NCBI GenBank assembly: GCA_937900135.1
Contig: CALCDJ010000039.1
Span: 1-5,451 of the forward strand
Direction: 5' to 3'
DNA from: an uncultured Blautia sp.
Lineage (GTDB): Bacteria; Bacillota; Clostridia; Lachnospirales; Lachnospiraceae
DNA length: 5,451 nucleotides
Part shown: one piece after another, positions 1-4,324 of the stretch
Layout: every line of letters starts with the position of its first letter
How positions within the stretch are numbered: position 1 is the first letter of the stretch
Made by a program: the position numbers and the translations under genes
The notes under the pieces: generated by a model
Databases searched by the model: none
Seen by the model: only the letters and a program-made list of their open reading frames with translations
What the model was told of the DNA's origin: nothing

Positions 1-52
1 CCGGGCGGATTTGGGACTTGCACCCTTAAGAAACGTGCGCCGCCAGGCGCAC
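1..52 (-). mobile_element. 5' end of a group II intron (class C-like), running off the left edge
   Basis: Read on the minus strand from base 52, the sequence begins GTGCGCC. It folds at once into a hairpin with a perfect 7-bp stem (35-41 against 46-52, loop 42-45). It then carries GGGTGCAAGTCCC at 25 down to 13. This order (GUGYG start, short GC hairpin, AGGGUGNNAGUCCC) matches, from memory, the start of domain I in class C introns such as the Oceanobacillus iheyensis one. The intron would lie only 8 bases beyond a rho-independent terminator on the same strand, which is the usual insertion site of this class. Only 52 bases are visible, so the reverse transcriptase and the 3' end are out of view, and it could be a decayed fragment. 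Confidence 0.6.
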
Positions 53-59
53 CACTTTT

Positions 60-95
60 AAAAGGGACCTGCCGCAAACGACATGGTCCCTTTTT
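60..95 (-). terminator. Rho-independent terminator, works on either strand
   Basis: A 10-bp perfect stem (60-69 with 85-94; core GGGACC/GGTCCC) closes a 15-base loop. On the minus strand it is followed by a short U tract of about four. It sits downstream of the acetyltransferase operon and the DUF5107 remnant and would end their transcript. On the plus strand the stem ends in TTTTTCTT, so it could also stop transcripts coming from the left. The putative intron begins directly past its minus-strand U tract. Confidence 0.8.
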
Positions 96-163
96 CTTAT
101 AAGGAATCAAAAGCATAACAGAGGGGAAGCGTTCCTTTTTCCCCGTGTACCTTCTCATAAGCC

Positions 164-824
164 TCATTCCAGAGACTTCCGGAAACATTCTTCTGCATGT
201 TTATAATGCTTCTTCTCAAAAAAACCAAGTCCCAACTGATAATGCGCATACCAGTTCTCACGATTCTCATTTTTAATGGTTTCCAGCAGTTTATGATACA
301 GAACCTTCTCTGATATAAACTCCCCTGGAATCCTGCAGGGATCTGGTTCCGGAAATATCCCGGTTTCCAGGAAAGAAAGAAGTTCTCTGTGTACCAAAGA
401 TACCTCTCCAAAATCCAGTTGTTCAGAAAAACCTGGCTCTCCCTCACGGAAACGCAATTCATTGGCAAAGGCTCCATAGGTATTTCCTCTGTCCTTCATT
501 CTTCCCTTTGTTTTTGCCATCTGCTTTGTATCCCTTAGTTCTTTTTCCGGGTTGTTTTTCTCAAAAATATCATCCACAATCTTATGAAGAACTCTTTCTG
601 CCTCCTGGAATTCGCCCTGTGCCACTTCCTGCGAAGTCTGCACTGGTCCATAAAGTTCCAGCCATTCCCAGGCCGTATGAGGCGCCATAGGAATACATCC
701 ATACTGTGTTTTCGGCCTGCCTGATCGGTGAGGAACTTCTGCCAGTTGTCAGAAGCTGGCTGTTTTCCGGTCCCAGATCTGAACAGCGAAAGCTCTGTGT
801 CTGAAAGGTTAACGACGGTTTCAT
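164..824 (-). pseudogene. Deletion remnant of a DUF5107 / tetratricopeptide protein gene
   Basis: Three pieces of one protein family lie in three reading frames. Piece 1 starts at ATG 824, overlaps the acetyltransferase stop as ATGA, has GGAGG six bases upstream, and contains SDLGPEN, which I recall from N-termini of this family. Piece 2 (about 750-709) reads DNWQKFLTDQAGRK. Piece 3 (about 709 to the TGA at 164) reads TQYGCIPMAPHTAWEWLELY and continues to a TPR-like helix pair (YAHYQLGLGFFEKKHYKHAE) before stopping within the repeat. Pieces 2 and 3 resemble the late part of the sugar-mutarotase-like region and the following TPR region. Intact relatives are, as I remember, around a thousand residues, so most of the centre is missing. 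Junctions fall near 751-759 and 709-711. The ATG at 688 has no Shine-Dalgarno sequence, so separate expression of piece 3 is unlikely. Family assignment is from recalled motifs; the frame breaks are seen directly. Confidence 0.7.
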
Positions 825-1393
825 GCATGACCTCCCTCTCCCTTGGGTCCTGGAATCACATGTGGGTTCAGAATCCTTGTGCCTTCCTCTCCAAGAATAT
901 AATGAAGCATTTTCACGTACTCCTCAAAAGTCAGGCTTCCATCTGGTGTAAGCAATTCAAAGTCTGTATGATAAGCATTGACAAAAAGTCCTGTCTCTTT
1001 TAATCCATTTCTCAGGTAAAATGCCTTTCTGCGACGACGTTCTATGGCATTGGGCGCCGTCTCATCCTGCATTTCAATCTCATAAATATATTTTTTACCC
1101 CGAAAGCGCTCTAACAGCTTATGTACTGCTTTTCCTCCATATCCGCCTCCCCGAACCTCTGGAGAAATAGCCAGATAATCCAGTAATGCCATCTCTTCAT
1201 GGAGCATATTCATGGCAAGACCTGCAAATGTTCCATCCTCCACAAGCGCAAGAAGCTCTATTTTTCCTTCTGCCTCCAGTTTTTCCATCAGGTCTCTTGG
1301 TTTTTTCTCATCTGCGGGAAAAGCCTGCTCGTACAATTCCCATACCGCTTCCTGATACCTGCTTCCTTCTTTTTGAATATTTAAAAGCTCCAT
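821..1393 (-). CDS. GNAT-family N-acetyltransferase
   Basis: This is a 190-aa predicted cytoplasmic acetyltransferase that would move an acetyl group from acetyl-CoA to an unknown amine. Motif A is visible at about residues 70-90: a beta strand (LLDYLAISPEV) followed by the acetyl-CoA pyrophosphate loop RGGGYGGKAV, fitting R/Q-x-x-G-x-G/A. Motif B follows at about 119-131 (RRRRKAFYLRNGL), the usual helix with an aromatic residue near the cofactor. The N-terminal helix (YEQAFPADEKKP) is typical of the fold. The ATG at 1393 has AGGAGG at 1399-1404, five bases upstream. It is the third gene of the operon, 37 bp after the 83-aa gene, and its TGA overlaps the start of the DUF5107 remnant, which implies former translational coupling. 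The substrate cannot be told from sequence. The arginine-rich stretch at 119-122 is slightly unusual. Confidence 0.87.
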   Translation of the reverse strand: MELLNIQKEGSRYQEAVWELYEQAFPADEKKPRDLMEKLEAEGKIELLALVEDGTFAGLAMNMLHEEMALLDYLAISPEVRGGGYGGKAVHKLLERFRGKKYIYEIEMQDETAPNAIERRRRKAFYLRNGLKETGLFVNAYHTDFELLTPDGSLTFEEYVKMLHYILGEEGTRILNPHVIPGPKGEGGHA

Positions 1394-1430
1394 AACTGCC
1401 TCCTGTCTTTCCTTTTTGTTTTTCCATTAC

Positions 1431-1682
1431 TTATTGCAACATATCCGGCCAGGAACGTATCTCTGTGGAAATGGTTTCTTCATAATCTCCCTCCAAATCC
1501 TGGCTCCTCCCTGCCAGAAAGATGTTTGTCTCTGCTCCCCACTGTCCCTGATCCTCATATTCCCATACATGGTATCTCAGACCACGAAATTCAAAGTCCA
1601 GACTTCCGCACCCATCTTCTTCTGTATATTGATAGGAAATCTTTTTTTCTTTCAACGCATTTTGTATTCGTTCCAGACGCAT
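1431..1682 (-). CDS. Conserved small protein of unknown function (83 aa)
   Basis: The product is an acidic soluble protein of 83 residues with no signal peptide or membrane segment. It begins MRLERIQNALKEKKISYQY, carries the segment EEDGCGSLDFEFRGLRYHVWEY at about 21-42, and ends in an acidic stretch (LEGDYEETI). I recall similar short proteins with a TEEDGCGS-DF core and a YHVWE strand in Lachnospiraceae genomes, some under the doubtful label 'kinase'; no kinase motif is present here. An in-frame ATG exists at 1742, but that start would lie inside the upstream gene. The ATG at 1682 has AAGGAGGG at 1689-1696 with 6-base spacing, so it is preferred. It follows the 58-aa gene by 14 bp and precedes the acetyltransferase by 37 bp. 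Function unknown. Confidence 0.75.
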   Translation of the reverse strand: MRLERIQNALKEKKISYQYTEEDGCGSLDFEFRGLRYHVWEYEDQGQWGAETNIFLAGRSQDLEGDYEETISTEIRSWPDMLQ

Positions 1683-1696
1683 ATAATGCCCTCCTT

Positions 1697-1873
1697 TTAT
1701 TGTACCATTTCGTAAGTCAGCATCTCGTATGCCAAAATACATCCCTCATAAATTTCTTCTGGCAGCAATGCCCGCGCCACACATTTTTCTTCGCCGTCAG
1801 GTTCCTCAATCTTTTCCAAATATGCGTAATCCCCGTCAATGCGAAGGACTTTATAATCTATTCTTTCAAACAT
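1697..1873 (-). CDS. Conserved small protein of unknown function (58 aa)
   Basis: This short gene encodes 58 residues: it begins MFERIDYKVLRIDGDYAYLE, continues KIEEPDGEEKCVARALLPEE, and ends IYEGCILAYEMLTYEMVQ. The layout (IDGDYAYLE strand, central acidic turn, LLPEEIYEGCIL) looks like a small beta-barrel and is loosely reminiscent of DUF3006 proteins (GD-A-LE then LP-x-x-I-x-x-G-x-x-L). I cannot confirm that family. ATG 1873 has GGAGG at 1880-1884 with 6-base spacing. It is the first gene after the promoter at 1899-1928 and leads an operon with the 83-aa gene and the acetyltransferase. It has no signal peptide, so it is probably cytoplasmic. The good ribosome binding site, promoter and tight spacing argue that it is real. 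Confidence 0.75.
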   Translation of the reverse strand: MFERIDYKVLRIDGDYAYLEKIEEPDGEEKCVARALLPEEIYEGCILAYEMLTYEMVQ

Positions 1874-1898
1874 TTTTTTCCTCCATATTTTTCTGTAT

Positions 1899-1928
1899 AG
1901 TATAACATATTTTCCTCCTCATTCCCAA
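1899..1928 (-). promoter_or_regulatory. Sigma-A promoter of the 58-aa / 83-aa / GNAT operon
   Basis: On the minus strand there is a -10 box TATACT (1904 to 1899) and a -35-like TTGGGA (1928 to 1923) separated by 18 bp. The expected transcript start is near 1892, giving a leader of about 19 bases that contains the GGAGG of the first gene. The -35 box is only a partial match, so strength is uncertain. An AT-rich region upstream may help. Confidence 0.55.
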
Positions 1929-1950
1929 ATTTTCCAAAAATTATCTTTGA

Positions 1951-1966
1951 AAAATCGTAAGATTTT
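1951..1966 (-). repeat. Small AT-rich inverted repeat, possible backup terminator
   Basis: AAAATC (1951-1956) and GATTTT (1961-1966) form a perfect 6-bp inverted repeat with a 4-base loop. On the minus strand it lies just beyond the uraA terminator and runs into five Ts, so it could be a weak second terminator insulating the next operon. The stem is AT-rich and short, so it could also be chance. Confidence 0.3.
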
Positions 1967-1970
1967 AAAC

Positions 1971-2002
1971 AAAAAAAAGAACAGACCTTTTAAAATCTGC
2001 CC
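1971..2002 (-). terminator. Rho-independent terminator of uraA
   Basis: On the minus strand GGGCAGA (2002 to 1996) pairs with TCTGTTC (1985 to 1979), seven pairs including two G-U, around a 10-base loop. It is followed by eight consecutive Ts (1978 to 1971). It begins 17 bases after the uraA stop codon. On the plus strand the G-U pairs become mismatches and no long T tract follows directly, so it is directional. Confidence 0.8.
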
Positions 2003-2019
2003 TTTTTCATTATATTATA

Positions 2020-3267
2020 CTAATCGTTTGTCAGATGAATTTTATCCAGGATATAGAAAACCAGACTTAAAGCCATGGCAACTACACATGCCAAAACCAT
2101 TCCTGTAAGCTTTACGCCTCCCAGATTTAATGAAATTCCAGAAAGTCCCACCACAAATACCACTGAAGTAAGAGTCAGGTTTCTGGATTTTCCATAATCC
2201 ACCTTATTATCCACCAGCATACGAAGGCCAGAAGTTCCGATCATACCATATAAGAGGAAAGAAATTCCTCCAATCACCGGTCCTGGAATGGTGCTGATCA
2301 AAGCTGCCAGTTTTCCAAGGAAGGAACAGCAGATAGACAATACGGCCGCGCCGCCAATCACCTGAACACTGTATACCTTTGTCACTGCCATAACGCCAAT
2401 GTTTTCCCCATATGTGGTGGTTGGTACGGAACCCACACAGCCGGAAAGTGTTGTGGAAAAGAAATCTGCAAACAAGGAACGATGCAGTCCCGGTTCCTTC
2501 AAAAGATCCCGGTTTACAATTTTTCCTGTTACAATCTGATGTCCGATATGCTCAGAAGTCACCAGAAGAAGCGCCGGAAAAATAGTCATAATTGCCTCCA
2601 GATTAAATTTAGGAGCGGTAAAATCAGGAAGAGCAAAAAATGCCGCCTCTTTTACTGGTGTGAAATCAAGGATTCCACAAATTCCCGCCGCTGCATAGCC
2701 TGCAATGATTGCAACCAGAATCGGAATCACAGAAAGAAATCCGCGAAATAAAATCTGCCCAAACACTGCAACTCCAAGGGTAACCAGAAAAACAATTACA
2801 TTCTTCATTTCTACTGTTTCTGCCAGCAGACCTGCGGTATCCGCAGCACTTCCAGCCAGTTCCAGACCAATAAGCGCTACCACCGGACCCATTGCTGCTG
2901 TAGGCAGTACAATATCAATCCACTTTGTCCCGCATTTACGGATAATCAGGGCAATGCACATACCGCCAATTCCCAATATTACGAAACCACCAAGGGCATA
3001 TTCATATCCAAACTTATCAATTACCAACAGTGCGGGGGACAAAAATGCGAAACTGGATCCCAGATATGCCGGTGCTTTTCCCTTTGTGATCAGAATAAAC
3101 AGTAAAGTTCCCACACCATTCATCAACAATACAATTGCCGGATTGATGCCGAACAAAAACGGTACCAGCACCGATGCGCCAAACATGGCAAACATATGCT
3201 GAATGCTCAGTGGGATCAGAAGCTTTACCGGAACCTTTTCTTCCACCTGTATAATTTTTCTTTCCAC
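2020..3267 (-). CDS. uraA: Uracil permease, NCS2/NAT family (uracil:H+ symporter)
   Basis: This is an integral membrane carrier of 415 aa, predicted to take up uracil with protons for pyrimidine salvage. It has about 14 hydrophobic segments in the two-repeat NCS2 pattern. Substrate-site residues line up with E. coli UraA from memory: YLGSSFAF with Phe73, SEHIGH with Glu239 and His243 (Glu241, His245), and the family signature ENIGVMAVTK with Glu288 (Glu290). Also typical are LPTAAMGPVVALIG (121-134) and TIPGPVIGG (326-334). I chose GTG 3267 because AGAGAGG lies six bases upstream, the protein then begins like relatives (ERKIIQVEEKVPVK), and Phe73 numbering agrees. The frame stays open to a TTG at 3336, which would add 23 polar residues but lacks a Shine-Dalgarno and sits inside a leader hairpin. 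It has its own promoter and terminator and lies 138 bp downstream of spoIIID. Confidence 0.93.
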   Translation of the reverse strand: MERKIIQVEEKVPVKLLIPLSIQHMFAMFGASVLVPFLFGINPAIVLLMNGVGTLLFILITKGKAPAYLGSSFAFLSPALLVIDKFGYEYALGGFVILGIGGMCIALIIRKCGTKWIDIVLPTAAMGPVVALIGLELAGSAADTAGLLAETVEMKNVIVFLVTLGVAVFGQILFRGFLSVIPILVAIIAGYAAAGICGILDFTPVKEAAFFALPDFTAPKFNLEAIMTIFPALLLVTSEHIGHQIVTGKIVNRDLLKEPGLHRSLFADFFSTTLSGCVGSVPTTTYGENIGVMAVTKVYSVQVIGGAAVLSICCSFLGKLAALISTIPGPVIGGISFLLYGMIGTSGLRMLVDNKVDYGKSRNLTLTSVVFVVGLSGISLNLGGVKLTGMVLACVVAMALSLVFYILDKIHLTND

Positions 3268-3280
3268 TCTCAACCTCTCT
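3268..3280 (-). promoter_or_regulatory. Ribosome binding site that decides the uraA start
   Basis: AGAGAGG (3280 to 3274) is followed by six bases and then GTG at 3267. It is the only convincing Shine-Dalgarno in the uraA 5' region and is the main reason to prefer GTG over the upstream TTG at 3336. Confidence 0.65.
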
Positions 3281-3285
3281 TTCTC

Positions 3286-3342
3286 TTCTGCAGATGCAGA
3301 ATGTGTTTTTATTCTGTTGCTCTGCTCGTTATACAAAGCAAC
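3286..3342 (-). promoter_or_regulatory. uraA 5' leader with two hairpins
   Basis: Between the likely transcript start (about 3356) and the GTG start lie two stem-loops. Hairpin 1 pairs 3342-3333 with 3325-3316: ten pairs including two G-U, 7-base loop. Hairpin 2 is a perfect 7-bp inverted repeat, TTCTGCA / TGCAGAA (3286-3292 with 3295-3301), with only two bases between the arms, so about six pairs form. Neither ends in a U tract, so they are not simple terminators. No PyrR-type binding loop was recognised. They may stabilise the RNA or form part of an unknown control element. Confidence 0.4.
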
Positions 3343-3361
3343 CTGTTTTCGTTCGTGGCCT

Positions 3362-3370
3362 ATTATAACA
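3362..3370 (-). promoter_or_regulatory. Extended -10 promoter of uraA
   Basis: On the minus strand TGTTATAAT (3370 to 3362) gives a perfect TATAAT with the TGN extension. No good -35 is seen 16-18 bp upstream, as is usual for extended -10 promoters. Transcription would begin near 3354-3356, leaving a leader of about 88 bases before GTG 3267. Confidence 0.6.
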
Positions 3371-3405
3371 TAGGAAATCCAGAGAGGCTATCCTTTTCTT
3401 CCACC

Positions 3406-3663
3406 TTATCGATGTTCCATATGCAGATATTTTTCCCTGGTGGCCATCCCGCCCCGGATATGGCGCTGCGCTTTATTTAGATCCAGCACTTCTCTTGTTT
3501 CTGCCGCAAGAGCCGGATTAATCTGTAAGAGCCGTTCAGCACAGTCTTTATGTACCGTACTCTTACTGATTCCAAATTTTTTTGCTGTCTGCCGTACCGT
3601 AGCCTTTGTCTTAATGATATAGTTTGCAATCTCTACCGCCCGCTCTTCGATATAATCTTTCAC
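3406..3663 (-). CDS. spoIIID: Sporulation transcription factor SpoIIID
   Basis: SpoIIID is a small DNA-binding protein acting in the mother cell during endospore formation. It switches genes of the sigma-E regulon on or off and leads on to sigma-K. The 85-aa product matches the family along its length: N-terminus KDYIEERAVEIANYIIKTK, helix-turn-helix at about 23-42 (VRQTAKKFGISKSTVHKD), AERLLQINPALAAE, and the C-terminal basic part QRHIRGGMATREKY that makes extra DNA contacts in this family. Length is within the usual 80-95 aa. The start is GTG 3663 with AGGGG seven bases upstream. A sigma-E-like promoter and a SpoIIID-box match lie just upstream. It is divergent from marR across 223 bp. No clear terminator follows, so read-through into uraA is possible. 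It marks the host as a spore former. Confidence 0.95.
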   Translation of the reverse strand: MKDYIEERAVEIANYIIKTKATVRQTAKKFGISKSTVHKDCAERLLQINPALAAETREVLDLNKAQRHIRGGMATREKYLHMEHR

Positions 3664-3691
3664 AAAAATTCCCCTGGATACATCTTTTTAC

Positions 3692-3719
3692 AATGTATGC
3701 AAGGGAATATAGATTATGT
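3692..3719 (-). promoter_or_regulatory. Sigma-E-like promoter of spoIIID
   Basis: On the minus strand CATACATT (3699 to 3692) is a full match to the sigma-E -10 consensus CATACAHT. ACATAAT (3719 to 3713) lies 13 bp upstream and matches the -35 KMATATT at 5 of 7 positions. Transcription would begin near 3684, about 20 bases before GTG 3663. Sigma-E control of spoIIID is established in Bacillus subtilis; that it applies here is inference. Confidence 0.6.
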
Positions 3720-3729
3720 TAGAACAATT
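3720..3729 (+). promoter_or_regulatory. Candidate SpoIIID binding site (autoregulation)
   Basis: TAGAACAATT fits the SpoIIID consensus WWRRACARNY at every position. It abuts the -35 element of the spoIIID promoter, a natural place for self-regulation, which is known in B. subtilis. The motif is degenerate and one or more matches are expected by chance in a window this size, so only its location makes it notable. Confidence 0.4.
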
Positions 3730-3815
3730 CATTACATATGTGGTCTTATCGTAAATATCGTTTGCTCTCCAACTTTTTCACTTACCAGCTCAAAAAGATT
3801 CTTTTTAATTTGTTA

Positions 3816-3844
3816 TTGACATTTCCGTATCTTTCCTCTATAAT
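3816..3844 (+). promoter_or_regulatory. Consensus sigma-A promoter of the marR-FUSC operon
   Basis: TTGACA (3816-3821) and TATAAT (3839-3844) are both perfect and are separated by exactly 17 bp. AT-rich sequence upstream (3792-3815) could act as an UP element. Transcription should begin near 3851. So strong a promoter in front of a MarR gene suggests it is normally held down by a repressor. Confidence 0.85.
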
Positions 3845-3850
3845 CCCTTT

Positions 3851-3869
3851 TTGTTTATAAAGTAAACTA
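3851..3869 (+). promoter_or_regulatory. Palindrome over the transcript start, probable MarR operator
   Basis: GTTTA (3853-3857) and TAAAC (3863-3867) form a perfect inverted repeat around five bases, extended by a further outer match. It lies just after the -10 box, over the expected start site, where a bound repressor would block initiation. The size, AT-richness and symmetry fit MarR-family operators. The assignment to the adjacent marR gene is inference. Confidence 0.5.
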
Positions 3870-3886
3870 TTTTTCAGGAGGTTGGC

Positions 3887-4318
3887 ATGGAATCTTATAC
3901 ATGGATCGATATGTTAGAAAAAATGCAGGATTTACGGCTTTTCTGCAAATTAAATACCAGCCGTTCCAAGAAAAGCAGTCTCCTTTCTGCCCAGGAATTA
4001 GACTTTCTTTCCAGAATTGCCCTTTCCGAGGAAAAATTAAGTCCATCCAAACTCAGCAATTCGATGAATCTTCCCAAACCGATTATTACTCGACTAATCG
4101 AGCAGACAGAAGAAAAGGGACTAATCCAAAAAGAAAATAACTGCAATGACAAACGGGGGTATCACGTTTCCATTACTTCCGGGGGAAAAAAAATCCTGGA
4201 GGATACTTACCAGGATTTTCTTGCTCCTATTTATAAACTTTACCGTACCATCGGAGAAACGGAATTTGAACTGCTTACAACTCTGATTCGACAAGTCAAT
4301 GAACAAATGATGAGGTGA
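3887..4318 (+). CDS. MarR-family transcriptional regulator
   Basis: This is a 143-aa winged helix-turn-helix protein, expected to act as a dimer that represses its own operon and releases DNA when it binds a small phenolic or other ligand. The N- and C-terminal helices (about 5-23 and 104-142) would form the dimer interface. The HTH spans about 50-80 (LSPSKLSNSMNLPKPIITRL then IEQTEEKGLI). The wing is at about 86-97 with the family D-x-R-type signature seen as NDKRGYHVSIT. ATG 3887 has AGGAGG at 3876-3881 with 5-base spacing. The gene follows a consensus promoter and a palindrome that may be its operator, and ends 6 bp before the FUSC membrane protein, so the two are cotranscribed. The ligand cannot be inferred. 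No redox-sensing arrangement is obvious; Cys20 and Cys86 are present but not in a known pattern. Confidence 0.9.
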   Translation: MESYTWIDMLEKMQDLRLFCKLNTSRSKKSSLLSAQELDFLSRIALSEEKLSPSKLSNSMNLPKPIITRLIEQTEEKGLIQKENNCNDKRGYHVSITSGGKKILEDTYQDFLAPIYKLYRTIGETEFELLTTLIRQVNEQMMR

Positions 4319-4324
4319 TAAAAA

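Noticed and set aside
1..52. tRNA-like or rRNA-like stretch at the left edge
   Set aside because: The GC hairpin and the TTGCACCC-like string look tRNA-like at first sight, but no cloverleaf, acceptor stem or T-loop can be drawn. The minus-strand group II intron reading fits better.
97..477. Open frame of 126 codons on the minus strand
   Set aside because: It overlaps the DUF5107 remnant in another frame, has no Shine-Dalgarno sequence or recognisable motif, and is explained as a shadow of the decayed gene.
1416..1900. Open frames on the plus strand opposite the two small genes
   Set aside because: They are antisense to genes with good ribosome binding sites and their translations are low-complexity, rich in Phe, Leu, Pro and Ser, as expected from the reverse of acidic coding sequence.
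3268..3300. PyrR-binding loop in the uraA leader
   Set aside because: AGAGAGGTT matches the last nine positions of the recalled PyrR consensus (NGNGAGGYU), but the preceding five bases do not fit ARUCC and no anti-terminator/terminator pair follows. It is better explained as the Shine-Dalgarno.
3792..3806. Inverted repeat AAAAAG-ATT-CTTTTT between spoIIID and marR
   Set aside because: It could be a terminator or operator, but it is AT-only apart from one pair, has a 3-base loop, and no gene ends nearby. It is likely just AT-rich promoter-upstream DNA.
3769..3886. An additional small gene in the spoIIID-marR intergenic region
   Set aside because: No frame has both a start with a Shine-Dalgarno and a plausible protein. 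The region is fully used by promoter and operator signals.
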